Below are positions 47,312 to 59,553 of a stretch of 64,000 bases of DNA, piece by piece. The notes beneath the pieces were generated by a model. It searched no databases, had not been told where the DNA came from, and saw only the letters and a program-made list of their open reading frames with translations. The stretch covers positions 1 through 64,000 of the forward strand of contig JAACJP010000016.1 of NCBI GenBank assembly GCA_013368375.1, read 5' to 3'. The translations under genes were made by a program, and so were the position numbers. Source of the stretch: Tricholomella constricta. Lineage: Eukaryota; Basidiomycota; Agaricomycetes; Agaricales; Lyophyllaceae. Each line of letters begins with the position of its first letter. Position 1 is the stretch's first letter.

Positions 47312-48238
47312 CTATATCTCCTCGTCGTCCAGGTCGAGCTCCTCGACAGGATAATCACCAATTTTTACCTTGTCGGGAAGCACGAAAACGCCGTGCTTTG
47401 GTCGGCATGTGAAGTATCGCTCGCCTTGCACCCTGGAGTGCTTTCTGTCAGTAGCCATGATGCGAAAAAGATAGTGCGTACGATCCGTCGTTCTTGCCCA
47501 AGGGCTCGTCGTATTCGATTCCTACCCACACGCCTTTGCTGAATTTCGTGGTACCAACGAAACTCACGATGCCCCGTTTGCTCAAACCCGCTTCCGTCGA
47601 CTGGACTTCACATCGCGAGCCGACAGTGATGTTCGTGGGCACCTCAGGCTCGACTTCGACCACTTCTTCCTTCGGTGCAAAGCGGCCCATCCGATTCCGT
47701 TGCTTGTAAGCCATGACGGTGTCTAAAAAATGCAATGCGTGATGGGTGCATGATTGATTGATAAATTTCGTAGCGTAGGTCTTACCTTGCCGTTTAGCGT
47801 ACTCTTCCGGTGTTAGTTCGAATTTTTCGACTTGCGAAACATCTGTCATTTGGCCGGTGAATGATACCGACGGATTCGTATCCTCCACCTGAAAAGCATC
47901 AACCACATAGGCGCTTTCAAGTGCATGGGATGTTTTGAATAACTAACCCGGAGAACTTGGTAATCTCTCAACCCATAAAATCCAATCGGCTTTGTATCAT
48001 CGGAGAGAACAGCCACCACGTCGGGATCGTTTTCAGAGTTATATAATGAGAGGACCTGGTTAGAAACTGGGATCCCTGTGACGAGCTCAAGGTTTGCCTG
48101 ATGAGCGATATTCAGTGTCAAACCGGTAGATGTTAGGAGGATCACAACCTTCAGTTTCTGGACAGTGATGTGCAGTTCCAAACGACGCTCCGAGTGCGTA
48201 TCCGGGGATATTACGAAAATGCGAACAACGCCAGACAT
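47312..48238 (-). CDS. Tubulin-folding cofactor B (CAP-Gly protein)
   Basis: Cofactor B binds alpha-tubulin during folding and, with cofactor E, helps microtubule turnover. The ATG at 48238 (MSGVVRIFVISPDTHSERRL) starts the N-terminal ubiquitin-like domain, which continues after an intron with ANLELVTGIPVSNQVLSLYN and PIGFYGLRDYQVLRV. A linker follows (EKFELTPEEYAKRQ, MAYKQRNRMGRF). The C-terminal CAP-Gly domain reads VGSRCEV, RGIVSFVGTTKFSKGVWVGI and EYDEPLGKNDGS, with the diagnostic GKNDGS, then RYFTCRPKHGVFVLPDKV. It ends ELDLDDEEI; the acidic C-terminus is typical. The stop is at 47312-47314. Known in yeast as Alf1/Alp11. Confidence 0.92.
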
Positions 48239-50553
48239 CCTTAGCTTAAGTCCGATGGTACTTACGAGCCTACGAGGAGGTATACAATTGCAATGATCGC
48301 GTTCACTTCGTCCCATTTTTATCAGGGTGATCTTATCTTATCGCTGATTCCTCTGAGTCTGTAGAAACCCTGTCCTTTCTTTGGAAAGAAAACAATCACT
48401 GACTGGGAGATTATGCTCGCATCTATTCCTTCCCCTTAGTGATCACCGCGTGATCTCGGTGAGATTTCACTTCAAGCTTTTAATACTTCAGGTGCCAGCA
48501 ACTGGAAGGTGTTTGAATCTGGGAAGTGCGCCAAACCACACTGGCATGTGCATTCAACAGTTTTCAACTCTCCGTCACGGTACACACGCGAGCATTTAGA
48601 TTTGCAACAACTCATCTCGGCAGAGCTAACATCTAGAAAAGGCGGTGAATGTCTTATACTTGATACACTCGGAGGAACCGGATGTCACAGTCGCTTCCAG
48701 CTTGCTCAAGGAAATATGGTGCGGTTCACTTAGCCACCGCTATATGTGTCTTACTGTCAACTTGGCCGATTGTTGAAAAAGGATTCTTTGCCCACAGCAA
48801 TGTTTAACATGTTCACAGCTTTTCAGCCAACCTGAAAAAACTCGCGAACCCGTCGGGAGCCAGCTTGGATGGCAGAAGGTAAATGGTACTAGAAGGCCTC
48901 AAACTGGTGGTGGTTTGGTCTTCGAATATAGCAATCCAACCACTGAATCTCAGAGCTCGGAATGTGTCCTTCGAGATATTCAATTCATACTGATCTACTG
49001 TGCGCAGTACTCAAAGCCACCGCTTGCAACGAACATGATCAATAGCAATGGTCGCCACTTTTCGTTTGTTTTCCGTCCACCTTGTGCTGTTTTCGGGCCC
49101 TGGGCTAAATTTGCTTGTTGAGCCGAAAAGGTTCTCCAAGGACCTGTGCAGGAAATACCTGTGCCACCCCTTGATCGAGTCTCAGGACAGACTTCGACGG
49201 TTCTGTTCTAAAAGATGATCATCGTTCTGAATTTTTAGCCAGCATCAATGTCGTCCAGAATTTCAAGCAGCATCACATCTACTGCATGCCTTCCCAAAAC
49301 CACCGACTATACATCGGGCACAGTGGGGTCACGCAGGCAAGCTATCACCATCCCAACGTGCGTTTGACTGACGGACATCGACTGGTTCTGGATATCCAAG
49401 TTACACAGTTCAGACCGCATTACAGTGACTGCGGTACCCTCATGGCGAACGGGTGAACTGACCCATCTTCCTCTCCAGATTTAAAACAGTTGGTCGTTGT
49501 ACTTTCACAACACGAGGCGAAGCCCACGAGTTTTACTGATGTCTTTCTACCATACAGAATGACCGCCTCACGTACACTGCTGATCCAAGCTGCTTCTATG
49601 ACAGACGTGAGACACGATCATACCCACTCAAAGAGCAAAAGCTTGAGCTGTCGGGGTGCTTGTTGCGAGCTGCAGTCTTGAACTTGGAGCTCAGGAAGGT
49701 CCTCCTTGGCTCTCCTGCTCGGTGTAGGTGCCTTGCGGCGCGATGAGCCGGTTCTGTACATTTGCAATCGCGACATTCCCCATTCCATGTTGTCACACAG
49801 CCTCGATGGACAAGCCCCCATTTGGATAGCAGTCAGCGATAGCTTCCCGTCCATGTCGGAATCATTCTCGCTCTAATCAAAGGGCGCGACATGTGAGTTC
49901 CTTACAGGCAACATGGATGAGCAATAAATGATGTGGCCTAGGTCTAGATGTTATCGAATCACTAGTCCTAATCGATCGTTTTATACTTGGTCAGTGAAGG
50001 TGTACGACTGGGCCTAAAGCGAGCTTGCCTGGTAGGCAGAGGGTTCGAGCCTCAAGATCTGTGCATCTTTGACTTAAAAAGGAGAGAAGTAGAAAGTAGA
50101 AATAGTCAGATGAACTTGATTTAGCCTGATGAGATCAAGCCGCCAATCCGGTGACCTTCAGCTAGGCTCGGCCCGACGACTCCATCAACAGTCCATCACC
50201 ATCCGTTCATCTCACACATCTTGGACAGCATCTGTGGGCTTTGAAATTTGAAGACCCCAAGGCGCACAAGCGCCTCTTTTCCATCGGTGATCCACCATGT
50301 CATGATGCGAGGCAGAACAGATTGGGGCTGAGACTGGAATTTAAATTCATGAAGTTGCCCATAGAAACAGAAGCCCTCCGGAACTCAGACTTCATTATCT
50401 TGCTTCGCTTGTGCTACGTTACAGCTTACTACCCACGCGCTTGAGCTAAGACTCCACACAGGCTGCGGGGCTCCTGTTTCTTCTGTTGTGTTTTCTACTC
50501 TAGTCCTTAATTCAGAAGCCTCGTCAAGCGCTCCCTGAACATCTCTCCCGTGG
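48239..50553. other. Large intergenic stretch (2.3 kb), no gene supported
   Basis: No spliced model or domain could be read on either strand. A Pol III B-box-like GGTTCGAGCC occurs near 50050 without a foldable tRNA around it. Sequence near 48240-48320 is the TBCB promoter side. Confidence 0.55.
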
Positions 50554-51669
50554 ATGTTACAGGCGATCTGGCATCTGACGCACATCTGGGCTTGGTTCCC
50601 TCTCATTCTTCTATCGTTTCCCATTAGGACGCAAGCTCAGTCCAGTCAGCGCAATATCACCGTTCCAAGTGACGCGCCTCAGATCGTATACACTCCTTTC
50701 GTCTGCGATGTCTCTTCCGGATCCGCAAATACTGGTAAGGAATGCGACGGTGCCTGGTGAGTGCTTTTCTGCCGTTTCAAGCCACACGTTCTCCGATCCT
50801 GAGAATTTGCATTCATTCGAAAGGCAAGTCATCAGTCTGAAGGACGCAACATTCGTTTCAACAAATGGGCCGGCTCCCGGGGTAGACATCGTACCACAGA
50901 TGTTCTTTCGATTTCGAGGTGCGAATCCCCAGTCGTCCAAATTATCCCGAAATACTGATATCCTATGGCGATCCAAAGCCTCCGCTTTTTACCTTTCTAC
51001 TTCCTCCCTTTCAAATGCCACCACCAACATCACGGTCTCGAATAATGGCACGACGAGCGCAGCCGCTTTCAATTCCTCCGTCGGCATAGTCTCGGTGTAC
51101 AACCTCCCCGAATCGACCATCTCTACGGTAGCCATCACCTTCATTCCTGACGCGTCCCCAACGCGGCTGGACATCGGAGATATTATTCTAACAGTCGCAG
51201 GTGAACCGTACGTGCTTCTTCATTACTTCCCTTCCCCATCTCACATTGTCAATCAAACAATAAACCAACCCACCCTCATCGAATCGACCCTATCAGCGTA
51301 ACATCCATTATATTCCCCACAGAAACCCTTCCACCAACTGCCTCCCTCCCCACCTTCGGCACCCCATCCCCGACCAGCGCACCCACACCCGTCCAAGCAT
51401 CCTCGAACCGCAGACTGATCGCGCAGGCGGTAGGCATCACGCTTGGCCTCTCCCTCGGCCTCACCACCGTCGCCGTGCTCTTGTACGTCTTCTGGCGGCA
51501 TCGGCGACGGCGGCGTCCGCCAGGAGACAGCGATAGCGAGACCTCGCGATCGACTACGCACCCGCCATGGCCCCGTGTGGCGTGCCCGCCGACCCTGGCT
51601 GTCGGTGCCGATTATCAGACGCGGTGGAGTGGTCGGAGTGAGAAAAAATGGTTCAGGCGATGGACGTGA
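50554..51669 (+). CDS. Single-pass (type I) membrane glycoprotein, function unknown
   Basis: A signal-peptide-like start (MLQAIWHLTHIWAWFPLILL...TQAQ) is followed by an ectodomain with many Asn-X-Ser/Thr sites (RNIT, SNATTNITVSNNGT, FNSS). A Pro/Thr stalk (ETLPPTASLPTFGTPSPTSA) follows, then one membrane helix (AVGITLGLSLGLTTVAVLLY), a basic stop-transfer (WRHRRRRRPP) and a short cytosolic tail ending KKWFRRWT at 51669. Introns are inferred from 50760 to about 50821, possibly 50929-50978 (the alternative is retention, as the frame stays open), and from 51202 to about 51320. The N-terminal domain is not recognised. Similar stalked receptors or wall proteins are common in basidiomycetes. Confidence 0.65.
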
Positions 51670-52927
51670 AATGAAAACAATCCTTCCTTCGTTGGAGATG
51701 TACTTGTACTGAGGCGTCCAGGGATACCCGGATTTTTCTGCTTTCGTACTGTAGGAGTCTTTTAAACTAAGCCACTCGGAATAACCTCCTAATACTCGCC
51801 CTCACGTCTCATCCATCCTCCTCTTTGTATGGCTTGTGATCTCATAAGAGTTCATGGTCCCATGTTCGTGTACTTGTACCTTGCGCTTTCTTCCCTATCC
51901 GCCCACTCTTTCAATCCTCGTATTCCAGAGTCACTTACTTACCATATGTACTCATTCTCATCAGATTGGATTATAAATAATGTGTACTTGGATGCATCGA
52001 TGATCTCGCATTGATGGGATGGTGCAATGCTAAGGTATGATCGACTCAAGCTAAGTATGACCCGCTACGCCAGAAAGCAACGCTGCATAATGTTGTCGAA
52101 ATATCAGCACAGGAACGGCGACTTGCACAAGACAGGCACCACTTCTTATAAACGGTTACCCGCACAGGCACGAAAAGAAGAAACAACAAAAACGCAAATA
52201 ATTGTCAGGATTCACCAAGCTCCAAAAAGTAAATAATATGAATGAACAAGTCCTCCAGGGCACCCACCCGCAGGTCCCGCAGGGAGGGTTCCGCACCGAA
52301 GGGGTGAGGATCTAAAGTAAAAAGAAGAAGAAAGAAGAAAGAAAAGGAGGCAATAGTATGATATGGATAAATATGTTTAAAAAAGGGTACACACAACGGG
52401 TACTACGCACGCACACGCTGAGCGGGCTGGTATACAGAGATGTCGACACCGGGCCCGGGAGCGGACCCCCGAGGGCGGTGGTTAAATGGAACAACAGCGG
52501 GCGAGCCAGGGAGGTCAATGACAAGCCAGGGAAGGGGTGTGCGTGCGTGGAGCAAGTAGTGGCATGGGGGAAGATATCGACGCATATGGTATCGTGAATA
52601 CTTGCAACGGGCGGAATGGGACGGGTGGGTGGGAGTTGCGATAGGAGAGCGGGGGGGGGTGGTCACGCGTACACAGAGAATAAGTGTCTTTGGAACAAGT
52701 GTCAAGAAGTTGGAACAAGATCAAGGTGGCGCGGAAGGGGATAAAAGTAAATCGATGGTAGGAGGAGCGATGCGAGAGATTTTTTTTTTCAAGAAAGAAT
52801 AGATAGGTTCGGCCAACACGATGACGAGGTGAATGACAGATAGACACAGTGACAGCGGAACGAGGGGAACAGCAGGGGATCATCAACATCATCAATGTCA
52901 TTATTGCATCTCTTGCGATATTCCTCG
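51670..52927. other. Convergent intergenic region
   Basis: It is bounded by the 3' ends of two genes. It includes AT-rich and purine-rich runs (for example AAAGAAGAAGAAAGAAGAAA near 52320) and no supported gene. Confidence 0.5.
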
Positions 52928-54266
52928 TTAGATGCCGCCGTACGCGTCGTCTGTGTCGACCAGGTGGGCAGTTCTGCCAGCTGGAACAGCGGGCGCACCC
53001 GCGACCAGAGCAGGGGGCGCGTTGTCCTGGTAATGGGCCTGGTACTCCTGTGCCGAATACGGGTGGTGGGGTTGTTGCGGATTGGTGGCATAGTGCCCCT
53101 CAGTCGAGTACGCGTAAGAGCCATACGCCTCGGGGTTATACGTGGCTTGCATCTGGGGCTCAGAGCTGTATGGACCGCCATGCGCGAGATCGCTGATATC
53201 GTCGTCCCTGGCGCCGTTGGTATCGTAGCCTTGACCATATGTGTACATCTGGCGCTCCTGGATAGCAGCACCACTGCCACCAGCACCAGCGCCACCGTTG
53301 TAGGGATAGGCGCCCTGTCCGGCCATGTTGGTGCTGCCAATGGAGGGCGCGACGGTATGGCCGCGATGTGCCATGTTGGGGGGAACGGGGTCGAAGGTAC
53401 TCGCACGATAGCCGGTCTCAGACATGTTAGGTGAGCGGACGAATTCGTCGGGGTTGAAGTCGTCGTCGCTGATACGGTTGCGGCGCCAGCGGCGCTAAAT
53501 AACGCAAAGCAGGTCAGTATATGTTTGTGATATAAATTGAATGGCAAGCATACTAAGAAGAACGCGACGATGATGCCAATGATGGCAATCCCAGCGAGTC
53601 CGCCCGCCACGCTACCAACTATGGCTCCTGTGCTGATTCCACTCGAAGGGGCGAGAGTGGAGCTAGCACTGCTGGACGTCAATAGAGCATCAGTGGTTGT
53701 GGGCGTGAAGGTTCCGAAGGAGCTCGTTTGCGTGCGGGTCACGGCAGCACCGGTGATGGTGACAGGCTGGTATTGAATGTCAGGACTTTGTCAGAGGTAG
53801 GAAAAAGGACCACGAACGCGTGCAATCGTAGTGCTGGACGAAGATAATGTCGACGTCGCCGTGCTAGAGGTAGACGGTTCAGACTGTGTCGAAGATAGAG
53901 ATTCAGAGGTAGAAATCGTTGTCGAGGTGGGGGTTGGGGTTGAGGTCGGAGGGGTCGGTGTCCTAGTAGTATTCTCAGTCGTCTTGGTGGTGGTGGGGCT
54001 AGTTGTGCGGGTAAGGGATGGCTTGCTGCTGGTGGGTGAGACTGAAGGTTCAGAAGACGAGGTTGGGCCTAAGAAGAATGTAAATGATGACATGTGCCGT
54101 ATGTTTTCAACAGCAACGTACCCGTTTCCTGAGAGGTATCGGTGGGTTCAATATCCGGAGGATTCCCATCAAAGGGGCCTCCCGCCTGCGGCGGAGGCCC
54201 TTTCCTTCCCTGGGGCTGGCGAGCTTTGTGTTGACGACGAGCAGGTAAACTGTTGTGCAGAGTCAT
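52928..54266 (-). CDS. Mid2/WSC-type Ser/Thr-rich single-pass membrane protein
   Basis: From the ATG at 54266 (MTLHNSLPARRQHKARQPQG) the joined exons give a long Ser/Thr stalk (SLTRTTSPTTTKTTENTTRT and similar, heavily O-glycosylatable). One membrane helix follows (GAIVGSVAGGLAGIAIIGII), then RRWRRNRISDDDFNPDEF and a cytosolic tail rich in Gly/Tyr/Gln, ending VDTDDAYGGI at 52928-52930. The layout matches fungal cell-wall stress sensors. The DDDFNPDEF juxtamembrane motif recurs in basidiomycete members as recalled. No signal peptide is visible at the called start, so an upstream exon may be missing or the start differs. The N-terminal region is Gly/Pro-rich and basic. Confidence 0.7.
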
Positions 54267-55572
54267 GTCTGACTGAGGGTGCTACTTGATTATATCAAAA
54301 GAGGGTGGGGTTTTAAAAGAGTGTGGATTCGCCACGAAGGACGTTGTCGGCGAGGGTGGTCACTGTGAGCGGCGACGAGAACCACAATTGGATAGCGACA
54401 AGGGAGACGAAAACAGCCTGGGAACTTTTTCTGTGATGGATGAATGGAACCGCACGTGGGAAAAGTTCCTAAAAACGGCTTCATTCCGAGCCTCGTCGCT
54501 TGCAGGCCTTCTCGACTTCTCTTCTATTCTATAAGTCCTGATTTTCGCATCTCTTCATGTTCTCTATTTACGGTACGGCGGCTGCTATGCTCTTCTTTCT
54601 CTCTGCTCTGCGGGAAAGAACGGCTCAGTCTCACAAACCAAGGCACCGTCGTCCCCGCCAAGCTCATCGGTAGTCGGTGACTTTGTCCAGAGACGTTATC
54701 TCGGCTTTATTCATGAAAATCTGTATGTGTCTATGGCCCTCAAGACAGCTTTTGCTTTTGGAAGCGCTTTCGATGTCGATAACTTTTGTATTTTCTTCGT
54801 TTCCTGGTCCCCGCCATGGTTGCCCTACAATTCTGAACGGCTTTTAAGTCGGTCATCTACTTTATCAATCTTGCTACTAATACCCGAACGATACTCCTCC
54901 ATAACTGTGGGCTACGGGCTGCTACGGGGCCCATTGGTCCGAGGAGGCTGTGAATTGGAATATCTGGACGCGAAACGAGGCTGAAAGCGGTTCTACTGCA
55001 TGTGTATGTGGATAAAGGCGATTTTCCGCTCTCTTGATCTCCCTCTTCGTCCCATGTCATCCATGATGTATGAGATCGATCAGGTTGCTTGGGATCAGAC
55101 TGCTCCCGCGAACACTATCACAACCAATAAAAGCCAATAACTAGTTTGTTTGCCGAGCCATGAGGTCGCAATGGCATCCTACGAGGCACGCAACGAGGTA
55201 CATGTCTCAATATACGAGCTTTTCATCGTACACACTCTTTGGATTCGTGTATTTGTCCAGTTCTTAACTGCACACACCTCGATCATCTTTTGGGGGTTGC
55301 TGAGCGAGGTTTGGCAATCGCGGCCCTCAATTGAGGCTTGCATGGATGATGACAACCGTAGTAATTAATTACGTAATAACAATGATATTCGAATGCCCTG
55401 GGATGCATGAACTTGTCCATTGCTCACACTGGCAAGATTCTTGTTCTGCTTTCCCATTGCTTTCGCGCCATCCTCGCATTCTCGCTGGACCTTGTGGTCT
55501 CTACCAACTGCTCACGACATATAACGACCTTTGGCATTCAACTCCAGCTGTTTCCCGGTTCGCGCGTATGCA
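54267..55572. other. Intergenic region, no gene supported
   Basis: This is a divergent promoter interval between the Mid2-like and vezatin-like genes, 1.3 kb. No motif-bearing frame is present. Confidence 0.5.
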
Positions 55573-58438
55573 ATGGCCCAAGCCTTATTTGACGAACACC
55601 CTTTGGAACAGTACCTACGAAGTTCGTGTTGTAAGGACTGTCTGATAAATTATCAATCCTAACCCTCGTCGAACAGATGCAGGTGAAGCACGAGACATGA
55701 TCCCAGGAAGCACAGCCGACATTGAACTTGAACTTGATCCCTTGTGGGGCGTGGACTTGGAAGAAGATGAACATGAAGAGGGTTCGGAATGGCGTCCGCT
55801 CTTTCTGATCAATATCATGGAGGTGAGACGCCCCGCCATAGTCCGTTATCAGCCACTCACTCTTCTCTAACAGGTGTTTTCGGCTATCATATCGGCCGTA
55901 TACCTCCCCAGCCACCCCAGTCCCTTCATTGAACGTTTCAAGTATGATGTAATATCTTCTTCACTCCTTGCCGTCACTCTACCGTCCGCACACATACGGA
56001 CGCCACGACTCTCTCTCCCTGGGCAATTGGATCACAGCCGGACCTCAAGCGTTGAACCTGAACAACAGACCTCCACATCTCTATCAATCGCTTCGCCCGA
56101 CTCTTCCTATCTTATACCCTCTTTGGCACTCATTATGGTCGCTATTTTCTTCCATGCCGAAAAAATGCTACTAGCTCTTGCATCTCTTGGAATCTCTGTG
56201 TATACTTTCCAGACCCTTAACGACGTCCCGAAACGCGATATGTCACCCGTTCGTATACGTTTCTTCTTCTGACCGGACGTTCCATTTACTGACGCTTCTT
56301 TTTGCAGTCCTTAGAATCTTTGAACGATCTCATAGCGTCCAGTAACGAATGGGAATTTGTGGTCCAAGAGGCCATCAGTATTCTCGAAAATGATGAACGG
56401 AGGTTAGATCCCTCAATTCCATTTGCTTCTCACTCGAATTAACCTGCACTTCAGCACATCATATGGAAATGCTACCCCTACATCACCCTCATCGTCCATC
56501 CGCGTCGCATTACATTCCTCGTTATTAACCACCCAGACTCAATGCGATAACGTCCGCCAGCTTTTCTCAGCACTAACTTCACCCTCGGAACTCTCACAAC
56601 TTTCCGAGATGTACGCCCCTCCCTCCCCTATGACCTCTTCTTTCCTACAAGAAGGGAACCCTCGGCCACTTTCCCTCCCGGCGCGCAGGCGTACCTTATC
56701 TATGCCAGTTGACCCCTTCCTCACCATGGACAACAAGCGCCAAACTTGGAACGGGTCATACACCAAGCTCGTTCAGCTTGGTAGCCCAACCAACCAAGTA
56801 TTTAAACGCCGAGAAAAGCGCAGGTCCGATCTCTCTGCCCTACTTCAAGTTTCCAACCACCCGTCTTTGAAGTCCATGAGCGCTCCAGTGACACCAATAC
56901 CACCTGCCCTGCCACACGTGAGCGAGGAAGCGGAGTCGGATTACGAGGATGCTCAAGAAACCATGCAGGGTCTACCTACTTCCGACGAATCGCCGTCGTT
57001 CGGAGCAGCTGCTCTTGCATTGCAACGGAAGCGAAAAAATGATGGAATGGAAGCATTCCAACTACTCACACCAAGCTTCTTCAGCCCCAGCCCTGTTTAT
57101 TCTCCGTCTCTGACTCCACAAACGCCAAGAACGCCTCCCACCGCGACCCTCACATCCGGATCACGCTTCACACCCATCCAGACCTCTCGGCATCCATTAT
57201 CACTATCAGCGATAAATTTCGCGTTACAAGGCGCCCTAGCGTCCAAGCGCTACGCGTGCTCACACCTCCTGGCACTGCGCTTTGCGGACGAGGATGACGA
57301 GGGGTACTGGGAGGACGTGCGGAGCGTCATGGGGCTCCTCACGAGTACACTGGTCGACGCGTCGTCCCGGCTCTCAGACGCTCTGATACAGGTTGAGCAA
57401 CAAAAGCTGCGCGATCAAAATCCGACGCCGGGTCTCATAAGCACGTTCCCTGGCTCCGATGACAGTGATAAGAGCACAGAGAGTGAGCCTTCATCGCCGT
57501 CGCCTTCACAGGCGAAGCCCCTACGACCGACGAGCATATCGTTCGCGCCTCTCCCGAGCCATATGTCGAGGTTCGCGGCACACGTCGAGGCGATCATGTC
57601 CGCCCTCGATGATGCCAGAGACAACCTGGAGCAATGTATCGCGGCCTTGCGCGAGGAGACCGGTACGAATAATTCCGCCGCTGGCGATGACTCGAAACGG
57701 CGGCGGCGACGCCAGTCGCGCGCTGTATCGGAATCGTCCGTCGAGGAGCCCGCCGCTGGTGCTGCTGCCAGGTCGCCGGCGCTGGAGGCGTACGAGCGCC
57801 TGCGGCGCGAGCTGGGGCTGGCCCTGCGCGAGTGCGAGCGCGGCCGGGAACGCCTACTTGATGTGGTGGATCCCCCAGAGCTACGTTCCGGAGAAGAGGA
57901 GGAGGACTCGGGCGACGACGTGCCTGCACTTGGCCACGACGGGAGTGAGGAGTCGGACAAGCCGGACCGGTCGTTCCCGTTTGACGACGAGGGCGAGCAG
58001 GAGCAGGGGGGTGTGGAGTATGCAGTGGTTGCTGTTGAGGGTGCGGAGGGGAATTTGGACGACGCGACGTCGCACTTGTTGCTTGCGACTTCGACGCAGC
58101 ATTTGCCGCCGCCTGGGATTGAGCAGGTGTTTGAGGCGGATTCTGGGAATGTTGGGATGTTCAAGAGGGAGAGGTCAAAACTTACGAGAGAGGAGCGGAT
58201 TAAGCTTGTCAAGGCCCGCAGGGAGAGCGGTGGGAGTGTCTTGGGGCTTGTCGACTTCTCGTCGTCGACGACGGAGGTGGAGCGTGGCGCGGCGGTGGAG
58301 AAATGGGGGCCTGGAGGGGAGGTCGTGCAGGAGCTCAAGGACGTGATTTGGAAGGTTGGAGAGAGGCGGCGCAGAATGGCGGACGCGACTGCAACCTTGG
58401 ATAGTGTTACGCCGAGCGAGGCGCGGAGTGATCTATGA
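55573..58438 (+). CDS. Vezatin-like membrane protein (myosin-binding domain family)
   Basis: A small first exon at 55573-55630 (MAQALFDEHPLEQYLRSSC) joins over a 46-nt intron (55631-55676) to YAGEARDMIPGSTADIELEL and FLINIMEVFSAIISAVYLPS. Two close hydrophobic segments follow (SYLIPSLALIMVAIFF, LLALASLGISVYTFQTL), as in vezatin/Inp2-type proteins. After LESLNDLIASSNEWEFVVQE the protein continues in one long exon to 58438. It has Ser/Pro-rich stretches, LSLSAINFALQGALASKRYA, a helical region, acidic patches and a conserved-looking basic end (KRERSKLTREERIKLVKARR). Relatives link membranes or organelles such as peroxisomes to myosin. The family call is from overall architecture, so moderate confidence. 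A 20-residue Arg/Ser-rich patch (SKRRRRRQSR) may be a nuclear or binding signal. Confidence 0.65.
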
Positions 58439-59553
58439 CAGGTAACTCCGTAACCTCCATCCGCGTTGGCTTGCTTGTCCTTCAGCCCTAGACTTTTGGT
58501 CTCCAGTATATCTTATCTACTCACACTCGTTTTAACAGTTATTGCTATCCTTACTATAGATTGATATATCGTTGTAATTTGAATAATCATGCCACTGTGT
58601 GGTATTAGCTGGTACCGGCGTCGATATCGAAGAAAAAGGCGGGGCCTGGTACTGAGCAGATATGCAGTCGGTGAATCGAATAATTGAAGGCCAGTTTCAA
58701 GCTGGTAATTGGAATGGCCCTGGCAGCGCCTTTTGGGCGCCTTGTTGATTCAAATTGATCCTCCTTACATCGATGATCATCGATAGTCGTCCCGAACATC
58801 ACGATAGCGATCTTGTGCCAACTTGTGCGCTCGCTCACTTAAACATGAGCCAAGACTTAGGTTACAACCCCAGTATGCATGATGGGTGCCACCAAATTGA
58901 CACGCGATCATACCTACCTCCTGGAATTGAACATATTTCACTCCGCTGAGACTCTTTTAGTGAGCTCTGCTTCACTGCATAATGCCCGGTTATTAACATG
59001 TGTTTCCTCCTGAGTATGATGTACTAGGGAAACCAATCCTAACTCTCTGAGACTAGCCAGCAGGAGCCCTGAGCTGCCTTTTCGCAGATATTGTCTCATG
59101 TGTCATCATGTAGGCGCAGAGGACCCCGTGTTCCTCGAGAAATGCAGTTATCTCCGCCCCCTCTTTGCTCTTCCCCCCCGTAACACGTGCTCAAGGTCGG
59201 ACGCCCAACACAGTCTTCTGAGGTCTGGTAACTCTGGTGCCCTCGAACCCTCAGTCCTGTATTCCTTGTGCGATGTCTAGGACAGAAAGATTGGAAGTTT
59301 CCGACGCCTGACACTCGGGCTTGTTTCTCTTTATCAATAATACAGAATGCTGGCTAGTCCTCCAATGGTCTTGGTGCCAGCCTTTTCCGATCCTTTTTGC
59401 ACACGCAGTGTCATAGAACGCCACAAAAAGTCGTATACAGGTCCAGCCGCGTCCACGATCCCATGTTATCGCACCAGGATCTACAACCATACTGGGAGGT
59501 CTAGGCTGACGCGGCTGTGAGGGATTGGAAGATTTATATGCAATTCGCTCGTG
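58439..59553. other. Intergenic region, no gene seen
   Basis: The 3' flank of the vezatin-like gene and promoter side of the P450. Only short frames. TTTATATG at about 59532 could be a weak TATA element for the P450. Confidence 0.5.

Noticed and set aside
49989..50065. A possible tRNA or tRNA-derived element (A-box-like TGGTCAGTG, B-box-like GGTTCGAGCC)
   Set aside because: The T stem pairs poorly, no acceptor stem closes it and no related copy was seen.
57415..58338. Minus-strand Ser-rich 307-codon frame inside the vezatin-like gene
   Set aside because: The opposite frame shows continuous domain-like protein; the antisense frame is a composition effect of GC-rich codons.
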